Numbered from the stretch's first letter, positions 1 through 12,499 are shown. The stretch is DNA of 64,000 bases from Diphasiastrum complanatum (GCA_029204225.1 CM055107.1:17458809-17522808); one strand, 5' to 3'. The notes: a model not told the origin generated them from the letters alone. Translations and numbers: made by a program.

Positions 1-1370
<1,370 letters not shown>

Positions 1371-1957
1371 TGTTGGATTCATCCAAAATTAATCGATCTT
1401 TAATATACATCCATTCATCTATCTAGTTCTGTAGTTCTACTCATGTTTTTACACAGTCTATAGAAATACACAGGAATGGCTAACAATTGGGTTTGACAAC
1501 GACAAAGAGTATCAAAAGTGTTCGAATTATTGAATATTAACAGAACTTGTTTCCACTTGTTTTGAAGCTAACGACTTGTCCTAACGGTTTTTGCAAGTAC
1601 GTTCCGGGAAGCCCAACTGGATAACTGACAGCACAATTTGGCTAAGCTCCCTGATATTTGTGACCAAACAGCTGATAAGCGTAAATGACATTCATAAGTA
1701 GTATAAATAGTTGATCACTTTCTAGGATAACTTTTTCAGTTTATTTAGCTTTTGCATCTTTGTCATGGAAATTTATATAGCGGATTGCTAGAAACGCTTA
1801 CTGCTTATATGTAGAAGTGTCAAGCAAAGTCAATTGGATACTCAGAGATAGTTTTGAATATGTGGTTGCATTTGCTATCGTTTTGTGCCCACGATTCTTC
1901 TGATTTGTACATGCTACTTACTGAATAGATCGTACAATTTTTATTGCATCTAGTATT
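1371..1957 (+). mobile_element. Truncated LTR, family E
   Basis: The stretch starts TGTTGGATT and follows the two full LTRs at 19591-20506 and 20678-21596 closely for about 590 bases, including a shared run through TTTTTACA, an AGTCTRYAGAAATACAC segment and a GGAAGCCCAACTGG block. Similarity stops near 1957 and the sequence passes directly into an integrase fragment, so the last third of the LTR is missing. This is a rearranged copy rather than an intact end. Confidence 0.8.
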
Positions 1958-2440
1958 AAGGTCCTTGCACTTGGAAAGAGGCTTGGATACTTCTGTTCTA
2001 GTCAACATACATCTGTATCAAACATGTTTGGACACTCCTTAGTACTTGATCTCAATTATCTAGATAAGAAGATTGACCTCCATGTCTGTCATAAATGCAT
2101 TGTCGAAAAGTAGACTAAGATTCCATTTAGATCGAGTCATAAGCATGCAGCAAAAGATGTTCTAGATGTTGTTCATTCATATATATGTGTCCTGATGCAA
2201 ATTTTGTCATTGTTCTGTGCAAAGTATTGTATTACCTTCATTGACAAATTTTCGAGAAGAACAGCTGTTTATTTCATTAAGTAGAAATCGAATGCTTTCA
2301 ATCTCTTCGGACAATTCAAGGAGTGTGCAAAACTCAAAATTGGTAAAAGAATTAAAACATTGAGTGTGAAAGATTTCAACTAGTTTAGTCAAGAAGTTTA
2401 CTTTTATAACAAATCGACAAAAGCGATCTGGGGCTTGGAA
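1958..2440 (+). pseudogene. Copia integrase fragment (family D/E type)
   Basis: Conceptual translation gives a decayed copia integrase. It has a His/Cys-type block (HVCHKC), then a core with YCITFIDKFSRRTAVYFI and an alignable stretch continuing to ECAKLKIGKRIKTL. In-frame stops interrupt it, for example after VYFIK. The closest match in this window is the minus-strand integrase of copia D at 23620-24182. There is no start, RT or RNase H. The fragment is fused directly to a truncated LTR, so a deletion or recombination joined non-adjacent parts of an element. Confidence 0.75.
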
Positions 2441-2540
2441 GAGAATTAGATCATAGTCAATAACAGTGGCTATGGCTGCCAAGTCGGCTCTATTTGGCCT
2501 TCATCTCCGGTTCAACCTGAGATCCCACAGTTCCCATCAG

Positions 2541-2583
2541 TGGTATCAGGACGCGGTTGACTCCGGAATAGTGGTATCAAAGC
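2541..2583 (+). promoter_or_regulatory. Duplicated primer-binding site, copia A1
   Basis: TGGTATCAGG at 2541 and TGGTATCAAAGCC at 2572 are two copies of the plant copia tRNA-Met primer-binding motif, 31 bases apart, just before the gag start. Related element A3 shows the same 31-base doubling. Confidence 0.65.
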
Positions 2584-2615
2584 CACCCTTCAGCTCTGCC
2601 TGATTCCTTCAGCCT

Positions 2616-5108
2616 ATGGCATCCATTAGAAGCATTCAATCAAAGATTTGCACGATCCTTGACTCCTCAAGATCAAACTTCCTAGCATGGAAGGTGAAGA
2701 CTTATCTCATATTGAAAGGAGAAGGTCTATGGCCCTGGGTTGATGGCACAGAAGAGATGCCCACAACCACTGTCAAAGAGCTACGGGAATGGAGAGAAAG
2801 AAACGACAAGGCAATAGTTGTCCTATCTTTCTCCATCGAAGACAGCTTGACGCTTGATCTAGCCACACTCTCCAATGCAAGAAAAATGTGAGATACTTTG
2901 CTGACCAGATTTCAAACGAAGTCACAAAGCCAAATTATGCTTCTTGAAGATCAACTGACCAATCTGAGATGGGATGGTAAAGACCTCACCTCCTTCATCG
3001 GAAGAATGAAGGACATGTTCCTTTCACTATGCAACTCTGGAATAGAGAATGCAGTATCAGCAGAAAAGCAGCTCACATACTTGCTGGAGCCCTACCAAGA
3101 TCGTTTCAGACGACCCGAATATTGTTTGCTAAAGATCCACAGATAACCCTTGAGAAGGTTGTAATCGAGATCAGAGAAGAGGTGGAGAACCACGAATACC
3201 TTGATGATAAGGATTGCTCTAATCAAGCTCTCTACAGCAACAAAGAGAAGCAAAAAAAGAACTTCAAGCCAAAGAGGGAGTCAGACCAAAGACAAGATCA
3301 AAAGCAGCAGTCAGAGGGAGTCAAAGAAGGCAAACGAAAGAGCAGAAATAGACCAAGATAGCAGAATGGTGAGAAGAAGACCTGCACGAGATGCACACGA
3401 GAAGGCCACATTGTTGATAAGTGATGGCTCAATCCAAAGATAGAGTGCATCCACTGTCACAAAAAGGGTCACGTAGTTGTTGACTGCTATCAAAATCCCA
3501 GAAACAAGAAAGCTCAGAGCAAACATGAGAGCGACAATATCTCATTCTATGTAGAGGAACCCGAGTCCTCCAAGATGGCCGAAGACAGAGCCAACAACAA
3601 CAAGAACTCAGCAGCTTACTTGTGTACTAATGTCTGTGTGACATCAACTTCAGATACACAAGAAATAATTCTTGATTCAGCTGCAATGTAACACTTTGTG
3701 ACAACAAAACACATGATACTAATTATCAAGATTCAGAATCTTCTAGAGATATAATCTTGGGAGATGGTTCCAGACACAAATTCAGCGAAGCTGGAGCGAT
3801 GTGGTAAGGACCAAAGGAAGAGACAGAAGGCTCGATGACACTCTATATGTGACCACTCTTCAAAAAGACCTACTATTTGTATATTGGGCTAAGAAATGGA
3901 CTGACAAGAAGGAGGAGAATACGTCTCCAAACGCCTTGCAGAGTTTTGTACCAGCAAAGGAATACTTCACTTGAAGACTACAGCCTACACACCACAGCAC
4001 AATGGTGTGACAGAGAGGAGAAATCGGACTCTCATGGAAGCTGCGAGATCCATGATGGCCTATTCAAAGGCATTAAGAGGCAGTAGCTACAACCAACTAC
4101 CTGCAGAATAGGACAAGTAGATCCAGTGTTGCATATACCACGCCACACGAGGTTTGGTGGGGCAACAAACCAAGTCTGACACATGTGCGCATTTTTGGAT
4201 GTGGCGCATATGCCCACATTCCAGATCAGAAAAGAAAGAAGCTGGATGAAAAGGTGGAGCAAGGATTCCTCGTATGATATAATATTCATTCATCATACTA
4301 TAGGATCTACATGTCTGACAACAGACAGATCAAGACTGTCAGAGATGTCAGATTTGATGAGTCAAAGACAATGGCTGACGAAGATCCAGTCCGCTACGAA
4401 ATCCTGAGCAGAGGCTACTATGACCTACCAACATCAACGAAGGGAGTGGACCTTGAGTACTTGGCAGATAATACATGCCCTGACATTGTTTATGCAATTT
4501 TCAAAATGAGCCAGCTCAATATCAATCCAGGCCCTACGCACTAGAAGATAACTAAGAGAATTCTGCAATACCTTCAACAGACGAAGGATTATGGGCTGTA
4601 TTTCTCTCAACATGAAGGATTGTTGATCAAATCTTACAACGATGCAAGTTGGGCATCCTTGAAAGATGACTGCAAGAGTGTCTAGGGAGGATGCACAATA
4701 GCAGCCGGTGCAGCTGTGATATGGGTCAGTAGGAAGCAGACCATAACTACGCAATCATCCTACGAAGTAGAGTATGTTGCAGTAGCCAAAATGGTGAACG
4801 AGCTTACACGGCTCAAGCAGTTCCTTGATGGACTGGGAGAGAACTCCAATGAGCCGCTACTATTGTTTATGGATAACACATCCACCATTCATCTGATGAA
4901 GGATCCAGTGTTTCATTCCAGGACGAAACACATTGCTATCAGATATCATCTGATAAGAGATCCGGTTGAGAAAGACAAGTTGAAGACCAAGTTTGTTCCA
5001 ACGAAACAGATGGTGGCTGATATCTTCACGAAGTCTCTTGACAAGGCAATTTTTGAGAAGCAACGTGCAAGCCTAGGAATCAGAAAAATAACAGCTTTGA
5101 GAGGGAGT
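2616..5108 (+). pseudogene. Copia A1 gag-pol, degenerate
   Basis: A Ty1/copia polyprotein remnant. The gag start at 2616 (MASIRSIQSK) matches element A3. A stop at 2889-2891 replaces the Trp codon seen in A3. Two zinc-knuckle-like segments follow near 3380-3480 (CTRCTREGHIVDK and CIHCHKKGHVVVDC). A protease site near 3670 has DSAAM where DSGAT is expected, then a stop. The sequence then jumps from protease to late integrase (about 3880-4290, with HNGVTERRNRTL recoverable in shifted frames). It jumps again from the pol linker (RDVRFDESK at about 4340) into the RT tail. The best-kept part is RNase H at 4716-5111, with MDNTSTIHLMKDP and VADIFTKSLD. Most RT, including YVDD, is deleted. The element is non-functional. 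Confidence 0.9.
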
Positions 5109-5600
5109 TGAAGAAACTAAGAGTTTCTATCCATCAAAGCCTTAGCATTTTTCTTATTCTTTCCTTGTTGTTTTTCCTATTTGTTGCATTTTGAACTATG
5201 TTTCGCACAGTCCGCATTTTTGAACTGTTTTGTTGCACAGTTCGCAATTTTTGGTCATGAGAAAAATACATCACTAAGTCAAAAACACTTAGAAAATAAT
5301 TCTGGCCAACTGTCTTGACATTGTCGTATTTTTTGCATTTCGAAAAAATGCGACACATTCTTGTAAATGCCTTAAAAATGTTTTCTGGCCTACTATCATG
5401 TTTTTTGCATTTTGGGAAAAAGCGACACTGTCTCCAAATGCCTTAGAAAATGTTTTTCAAGCCTGTCACACTTTTTTGCCCTTCGGGAAAAAGCGACACT
5501 GTTGAGTTCTCCACTCTTCGAAAAAAGCGACACTATCTCCAAATGCCTTCCAGAAAAATGTGAAGGTGCCCTTGAAAATGTGACACTGCCCTTAAAATCA
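5109..5600 (+). mobile_element. Copia A1 3' LTR with GCGACAC repeats
   Basis: The purine tract GAGAGGGAG ends at 5107. The LTR starts TGAAGAAAC at 5109, as in A2. From about 5340 it carries repeated AAAAAGCGACACT units (near 5350, 5422, 5493 and 5527). The right boundary is not resolved because other repeats follow. Confidence 0.65.
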
Positions 5601-5741
5601 TGAAGGCATCTTCCAAAAAGGGCTTCTAGCAGAGATGAAGTTGAGAGTTGAGTCTGAGAGCACGAGAATTATTAGTGCTAGGCTAAAATGTACAGTTGTG
5701 AGCCCCATGCTAATTCCCGAAAGATGGATAGCCATGTGGTG
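5601..5741. repeat. Interspersed repeat interrupted by the 5742 element
   Basis: About 120 bases match 18188-18310 closely (shared ATTAGTGCTAGGCTAAAATG and GATGGATAGCCATG). In the second copy the homology continues into GAGAGCTAGCAATTTAGACTC. Here that continuation is displaced to 10907, beyond the inserted LTR element, so 18188-18325 represents the empty site. Confidence 0.8.
5737..5741. repeat. Left target-site duplication TGGTG
   Basis: The five bases before the 5' LTR. An identical TGGTG lies at 10902-10906 immediately after the 3' LTR. This perfect match defines a single insertion event. Confidence 0.92.
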
Positions 5742-6571
5742 TGAAAAATGCAAAAATAAGTTTGGTAGAGGCCAAAAATCTTGTATATAGATAAAAACAC
5801 ATGTGTGGAGCCTGTTCCCACGTGTGAAACTAGTGTACTTGTCATGTACCATAATCATATAGTATGTACATATGATTTAATTCAAGTTCTAGTGGCTAAA
5901 AAGGCCAAAAACTAGTTTCCTAGACATATGACACATGGCATCAATCTATTGATTGCATGAGCCACATCCTTTGGATAGGTGTCATATCACATGTGTAGAG
6001 GACAGCTCACATGTGTGGAATAAGCCAAAGTAGGCAAATTTTGACTTCTAGAAGATTTCCAAGTAGATCTCCATATAGAAGGAAAATGGACCAAAAGTGC
6101 TCAAAATAGAAGGTTTTGTCCAAGTGTCAGTTTTGCATGATGAATCATCATATGAAAAAGCACCTTCACACATGTGGGATCAGAGGGATGATCAGTACCA
6201 CGAGCTCCCACTGATTGTATATATAGAGCCACATTTGGCCATAATCAATGTGAGACACCAATCTTGGTTTTGGAAGCAATTTTGAGTGATTCTCTCCATT
6301 TGTTTACATTTGTTTTGATTGTTTTGAGGTTCTATCAATGTGTACTTGATTTTAAGGTTGGAGTCCGTACTCAGACAATTTTTCACACGTGTGAAACCAT
6401 AAAGTACACTTACCTTCAATTAATGATTGTTCTTGTTAGGATTTTGTGTCTAGAATTGATCTAGATTGATCTTAATCTGAAGTAGATTGATAGATCAAGT
6501 AATCTGACAACCAATCCCTCTTGAGGATCAGATTAGGATCCACTCTTGGTCCTTTTTGTACTTTTTGCACA
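5742..6571 (+). mobile_element. 5' LTR (830 bp) of non-autonomous element
   Basis: Starts TGAAAAATGC and ends TTTTGCACA. It matches 10072-10901 with about nine substitutions over 830 bases by eye, nearly all transitions, so the insertion is young. A TATA box (TATATATAG) lies at 6218. Six CACRTGTG palindromes lie upstream or downstream of it, at 5798, 5819, 5988, 6008, 6168 and 6384. The last is extended to CACACGTGTG. They resemble G-box/E-box sites. Confidence 0.95.
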
Positions 6572-6584
6572 TGGTATCAGAGCC
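6572..6584 (+). promoter_or_regulatory. Primer-binding site
   Basis: TGGTATCAGAGCC directly abuts the 5' LTR. It matches the 3' end complement of plant initiator tRNA-Met, the usual copia primer. Confidence 0.92.
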
Positions 6585-8098
6585 TAGTACAAGAGGTTTT
6601 GTTGAAATTGATAGGGTTAATCCAAATCAAAGCCAAAATTAGCAGTTTTTTGGAAACTAGTCAAATTTTGTGTAGCGAGTTGGATTTGATAGCTATCCTC
6701 AAAATTTTTGGTCCAGATATTGTTGTGGGCTTTAGGAACCCTTTTCACACGTGTGAGGCCATACAGCTCCGGTTTTGACTGAGAAATTTCAAAAATCTGT
6801 AGAATTTGACTCACATACCCAATTTGAGTGATTTTTGGTGCAAAATCAAGCATTTTCTATAGAGAATCTAATCCCTTGATTAGTTCTTGGATTAAATCAG
6901 CCAAAAAATAAATAAATTTGAAGCTTGAATTAGGTGCATTAATTGATTATCTCTGATTTTTTGAGTGCATGTTGAAGTTGAGAGAGATTTTGCTAAAAAT
7001 CATAGATTAAGGAGTGATATGCAAGGTGAGAGGTTGAAATCCCTTGTACCATCACTCTAGATTTGTTCAAGAGTGATAGAGTCAAGTTTAGAAGCATCAA
7101 TTTGCTAGAAAACATCTTTGGATCTGTCCTCCAAGTGAAACCTTTGAGAGTTTCTAGTGCATATGGAGCATCTATGCAAATCTTTTGTAGAATTTGACAT
7201 AGATTGGCTTAAATTGAGAGTTCTAGAAAAGAGATTGAGATCCAAGTCACATTGTTCAACCCTACTCAATTTGTTTGAGTGATTGTAAGGTTTGAAAAGA
7301 GCCATTAAGGTGTCTATGACAAGTATGTAGAGAGAGATCCAATTTTCTAAGAGTTCCTTCCTTTGTAGAGGGCAAGATCTAAAAGCTCATTTTGTGTTGT
7401 TGTTGGTGGAGAGTTTGTCTTCTCCTAAGTGATCAAATCTTTCTAAGTGAAATTAGCTCTTTGAAGCACAATATCTTAGTGAGAAAAATCACAACTTTTG
7501 ATTTTGAATTTCATTCCAAGTCTCTAAATGTAGAGTAATTGGTAGAATCCAATAGGGGTGATTGAATCAATCTATTGAGCAAAAATCGACATAGTATGTA
7601 TGAAGCTCAAATTAGTTCTATTGAACTTTCTTTGTGAGAGTGTGAGGATCAATTTGACATCCCATTGGATGTCTAGAATGAGGAGGAGTCCATATTTGAG
7701 TATTCATGCATGGTTGAGATCTTTGTGAATCTCTAGTTGTTTAATTTTTTAAGCTTTGTGAAAAATTGGTGGTATGATTTGTTGTCAAATCAAATCAAAT
7801 TCATTCTAAATCTCAAGATCTTTTGTTCAAGAATCTCAAGTGTTGAGAGAACTAGTCAAGTGAAAAGGAAAATCTAGGTGTCAAATCTTTTCATATCCAT
7901 TTCAACTTTCAAAACAAAGAGTCATTGGTATTTGATGATTATAATAGGAGATTGGATCTGACCTCTTTTGTGATTTGATTCAAATATTGTGTGCTTTTGT
8001 CTTAGTGATCAAAGCAAAGTTTCCAAGTGACTAGTCATTAGTGTGAAGATTGATTCTTAGGTTTGTGAGCTAGATCTTTTGTAGATCATTCTAGATTA
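6585..8098 (+). other. Long untranslated leader of the 5742 element
   Basis: About 1.5 kb between primer site and coding region. It is T- and A-rich with no frame long enough to suggest gag. One CACACGTGTG palindrome occurs near 6748. It could be a decayed gag or a real leader or packaging region. The sequence does not decide. Confidence 0.5.
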
Positions 8099-10057
8099 TT
8101 GAAGATGTTCAAATCTAGTCTCTTGAAAGTCACAAATTACATTTGTAGAATCATATCACAGGTTTTTATTCACATGGCATCAATAGGTGGCATCCTATTG
8201 AAGGAAAGAAAGGATCCTAAGTGCAACCTTTGTGGCAAGGGAAGATATATTTTCTCAAGATGCTACAAAAAGAAGACCAATCCATCCAAGGAGAACCAAA
8301 GCAAGGGGGTCGAGGTGAAAGATGGAGCTTCAAGTTTGAAATGCAAATACAAGAAGGACAAGTCCAAGGGAAGGTGTTTCCTTTGTGGAAAGTTGAATGA
8401 GGCTTGGAGTCTCACAAGGACTTGCAAGGTTTGTCTTCAAGAGTCCATCACAACACATGTCAAATCTTTTGAGATTTTTCATTTGGAAGTGCATTCTTTG
8501 GTTCAAGATGCAAAGATAGATGTCACTTTCATAAAAGTAACTTGGATTTATTTCATGTCCTTGGAGAGTAGTTTGCTTGGAACTTTAGATAAGTTCAAAC
8601 TTATTGTTATTATCCAAGAGAAATCAATCAAGAATAAGGAACAATCTCAAAATAAAAATAGTTTCATTTATGCTATCATGTCAACTTATGAAAAACCATT
8701 TTGCTTTGAAGAGATTTTTGTATCTCAAAGGTGGATTAAGGCAATACTAGTTGAGTGTGATGCCTTAAAAGATAACAAAATATGTTTTCCTTGTAAGCTT
8801 ACATTAGTTATGAAGTCAAGGAAATGGATATATCTTCATAATGTGGGATCTTTTGGTTTCAATAAGATCATGAATGATGTGTTCATTCATAAAGATGAAA
8901 ATTGTAAGTTTTCAATCTTAAAGGCAAGTTGTAAACTTCTTATGAGAATAAGTGAAGCATCCAAAGTGGACACTTATATCCATAAGAAAGTAGTTAGCCT
9001 TATTGAGATGGAAATGCCTTTTGATTTCAATATTAGAAAAATCATGCCAAGTTGTGGTGATTTTTGGACTTATGTTTCTAGCATAAGTAATTTTGATAAT
9101 CATAGGAAGTGCATATTGTGTGGTCATAGTTGTTGTGACCATTATGAGACATGGAGGTCTCGGATTTCCATCAAGAAGGAGCACCATGAAGAGGATCTTA
9201 AAGAATCATCTCAAGGTTCAAGTGTGCCAAGGATTGAGGAGGAGAGACCTTCTCAAGTTGTGATTCCAAAAAGAAACTCAAGAAATATGGTTGATTCCAT
9301 GTGGCTCACATTTCAAGGGAAAGAGGAGCATATCTCATGTGGTATACATCTCATACTTACTTCTCTTATGTCATTTGATAAAACAATTTGCTTTAGTGAG
9401 ATCATTGCATCTCAAAATTGGAGTAAAGTCATACTAGTTGAGTATGAAGTCTCTCTTGAGAACATAGATGATGTTCTTAAAAGGTTGAAATTGATTTTAA
9501 ATCAATTAGAAAGCAAATAGTTATTTCATCAAATGTATGCTCTTGAGTCATGTAAGAGCAGAAGTGATTTGTTCACTCATAGTTTGAAAAATTGTATAAA
9601 GACAAATTGTGAACTCTTTATGAGAGTAAGTGAATCATCTTCTAAAGACACTTATCTCCATAATGAAGTATTTAGCCTCATTAGATCTGAGATTAGCATG
9701 GTAAACAAGCATGAAGATATGATGCAAACACTTTGTTATTATAGCATGCATAGTCTTGCCAATTTGGATAAGTCTAATTCTCTAGATCATGGTAACATGA
9801 TGAGCAAGCCTCAAAGTCAAGCATCTACATGAAATTTGGAAGGAATCAATTTCGAAGATGCTAGGATGGTGCAAAGCTCTCAAGTTCATCAAAGATGTCA
9901 ACATCAAAGAAGCACTATCATGGATATGGTGATTTCAGATCAACATCAAGCTCATTGGCCGATCTTCACACCTTTTGAACCAGCAAAGACCAATTCATCC
10001 CATGGAGTCAAGTTCAAGATCATCATGTTTTCCATCAAGCTAAATTTACCAAGCTAG
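8099..10057 (+). CDS. Unfamiliar CxxCG-motif protein of LTR element, two in-frame stops
   Basis: I do not recognise this protein. The frame is open from 8099. Candidate ATGs are at 8105 and 8174; the second gives MASIGG just before the first Cys motif. It runs to a TAG at 9518-9520, resumes in the same frame to a TGA at 9830-9832, and again to a TAG at 10055-10057, 14 bases before the 3' LTR. Counting from 8099, residues 42-55 form CNLCGKGRYIFSRC, a CCHC zinc knuckle with Tyr in place of His. CFLCGK follows at 93-98, and CILCGH lies further on near 9115. The C-terminal half contains two diverged copies of one domain (about 8650-9120 and 9345-9790), each with CFxEIxxSQxW and a DTYxH motif. No protease, integrase or RT motif is visible. 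The gag-like knuckle suggests nucleic-acid binding, but function is unknown. Single stops in a young element suggest recent decay or stop readthrough. Confidence 0.6.
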
Positions 10058-10071
10058 ATTTTTTAGGAGTG

Positions 10072-10901
10072 TGAAAAATGCAAAAATAAGCTTGGTAGAG
10101 GCCAAAAATCTTGTATATAGATAAAAACACATGTGTGGAGCCTGTTCCCACGTGTGAAACTAGTGTACTTGTCATGTACCATAATCATATAGGATGTACA
10201 TATGATTTAATTCAAGTTCTAGTGGCTAAAAAGGCCAAAAACTAGTTTCCTAGACATATGACACATGGCATCAATCTATTGATTGCATGAGCCACATCCT
10301 TTGGATAGATGTCATATCACATGTGTAGAGGACAGCTCACATGTATGGAATAAGCTAAAGTAAGCGAATTTTGACTTCTAGAAGATTTCTAAGTAGATCT
10401 CCATATAGAAGGAAAATGGACCAAAAGTGCTCAAAATAAAAGGTTTTGTCCAAGTGTCAGTTTTGCATGATGAATCATCATATGAAAAAGCACCTTCACA
10501 CATGTGGGATCAGAGGGATGATCAGTACCACGAGCTCCCACTGATTGTATATATAGAGCCACATTTGGCCATAATCAATGTGAGACACCAATCTTGGTTT
10601 TGGAAGCAATTTTGAGTGATTCTCTCCATTTGTTTACATTTGTTTTGATTGTTTTGAGGTTCTATCAATGTGTACTTGATTTTAAGGTTGGAGTCCGTAC
10701 TCAGACAATTTTTCACACGTGTGAAACCATAAAGTACACTTACCTTCAATTAATGATTGTTCTTGTTAGGATTTTGTGTCTAGAATTGATCTAGATTGAT
10801 CTTAATCTGAAGTAGATTGATAGATCAAGTAATCTGACAACCAATCCCTCTTGAGGATCAGATTAGGATCCACTCTTGGTCCTTTTTGTACTTTTTGCAC
10901 A
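10072..10901 (+). mobile_element. 3' LTR (830 bp) of non-autonomous element
   Basis: Same length and termini as 5742-6571, with the CACRTGTG array and TATA box at 10548. One CACATGTG is mutated to CACATGTA near 10338. The preceding TTTTTTAGGAG is only a weak polypurine tract. Confidence 0.95.
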
Positions 10902-10906
10902 TGGTG
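10902..10906. repeat. Right target-site duplication TGGTG
   Basis: Identical to 5737-5741. The interrupted host repeat resumes immediately after it (GAGCTAGAAATTTAGACTC). Confidence 0.92.
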
Positions 10907-12240
10907 GAGCTAGAAATTTAGACTCTCTCAAGAGGCCTCCTATTATCAAGTAAGAGGGAAATCTTTATAGAATGGGGTTCACTCAGTTGTAAGAGGTGGA
11001 ATCCAGAATATGATAGAATTGGATTCAACAGCTTGTGGGTATAGATAGAGGCCTCCTCCATGAGTTCCATAGCATGTGTTATGTACTGAAATGTTGTTGC
11101 TCTTTGAATTGAATATTTTACTACTTGCATTTCCTTCCATGCTCCATCTTCATGCATATAGTTTGGGTACTGATGTATGAATGTGTTTGTTGTTAATTCT
11201 TCTCTTTTAAGATTGATTTGGAATTAGTATCAGGGTATAAATTATAATTATTACTTCTTTTGTGGGCAGACGGTTACCGTTGAGATTACAATTGGAGAAG
11301 AAGAAGTAAGTTCTTTCGGGTATAAATTATGATTATTATTTCGTTTGTGGGCAGACGGTTGCCATTGCCCTTACAACTGGAGAATCTGAAGAAGAAGAAG
11401 AAGAAAACATCTACTTATCCATAAAAGTAGTACTAGTAATGAAAGCATTGATCGCTGTGAGTCTGTGAGTGTGCAAGATGGGCTTCAATCGCCAGCCAAT
11501 TAACGGCTGCAGAGAAATTTTGCAATGATGCCCCGCAGGGCCCATGGCTGCAAATTTTTGAGTTGGACCTCAGCTGCGCGTAAGCCCAGATCCTGGGCGA
11601 TGGCGGCAATGGGCGGCCCACAGACTGCGCTATGTCGATATCAGCAGGCACCAGATTCACAATCGAGGCTTTTCGAAAGGCCTACGGGCCTTGCCATTTG
11701 CAGCCATGCTTGCGCAGCATGGCTGCAAAAAAGAATCGTGATATCAGAAAATGTGCCAAGTCCCAGATCGGACAATCTAAGCAAACCTTGCAAATGCTAT
11801 AGCTAGTGCCTCAAAGATCATACGTTCGATAGCCAAGGATGTAGCATTTTCAGCTCGGCTCTAGTAGGTGTGGGCAATCACTGATTCCAACAGCTAAGAA
11901 GCAACAATAACTAGTTTGTTCGGTTGCCTGCACAGGCGCTCTTGAACTGAAGTAACTTGCTCCAAGAGCATCTGTGCTCCAAGGGAGTCTGAGACGGTAA
12001 TGCGGTAAGACAAAAACTATCCTTCTAGTTTCCCTGCAAGACACATCAAGAACTTTAAAGAAAAGTTCTCCTAACACATTCAAGACAAAGGAGGCAAAAC
12101 AGTACTCAGATCTCTTTGCATTCGATATCACTCAACGTAGTACATGATCCCTCTATATGTTAGGGCCTAACCTACTATAAGCTGACACTTGTGCCACTAC
12201 CCACGTTCTATTCTGAACAAGACATATAACCATTGTTACT
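10907..12240. other. Gene-free stretch
   Basis: The interrupted repeat resumes for about 30 bases. After that I see only the duplication at 11234-11385. No gene or domain could be supported in either strand. Confidence 0.5.
11234..11385. repeat. Tandem duplication, about 84-bp period
   Basis: GGGTATAAATTATRATTATTA followed by a TTTGTGGGCAGACGGTT segment occurs twice, starting near 11234 and 11318. Each unit has a T-rich run ending GTGGGCAG, which looks like a splice acceptor, but no coding context supports an exon. Confidence 0.75.
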
Positions 12241-12263
12241 AGTCTGATGGTTTACGTGGTTGG

Positions 12264-12350
12264 GGGGGGGGGCGGAAGGCCCTGCCTGAGGGCCTTCCTT
12301 GCTGGGAGGGCCCTTGCCCGAGGGCAGGCCCCGACCAGCAAGGAAGGCTC
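12264..12350. repeat. GC-rich imperfect hairpin
   Basis: After a G10 run, GGCCTTCCTTGCTGG and its inverse CCAGCAAGGAAGGC flank a loop that itself contains GGGCCCTTGCCCGAGGGC. The composition contrasts sharply with the AT-rich surroundings. A palindromic GTACGGCCGTAC lies just downstream near 12415. Confidence 0.7.
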
Positions 12351-12499
12351 GAGGGCTTCGGGCCTTCCCCTACGTAATGCCACTGTGCGAAGGTTTTTAT
12401 TTTTTGGCCGTATGGTACGGCCGTACGGACGTACAGGTGGACAATTTTTTTTTTTTTTGAAATTTTGCCGTTTTTTTTTCGCAAAATTTTTTACGTTTG

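Noticed and set aside
6097-6464. Short frames duplicated exactly at 10427-10794
   Set aside because: They lie inside the two 830-bp LTRs and only reflect LTR identity.
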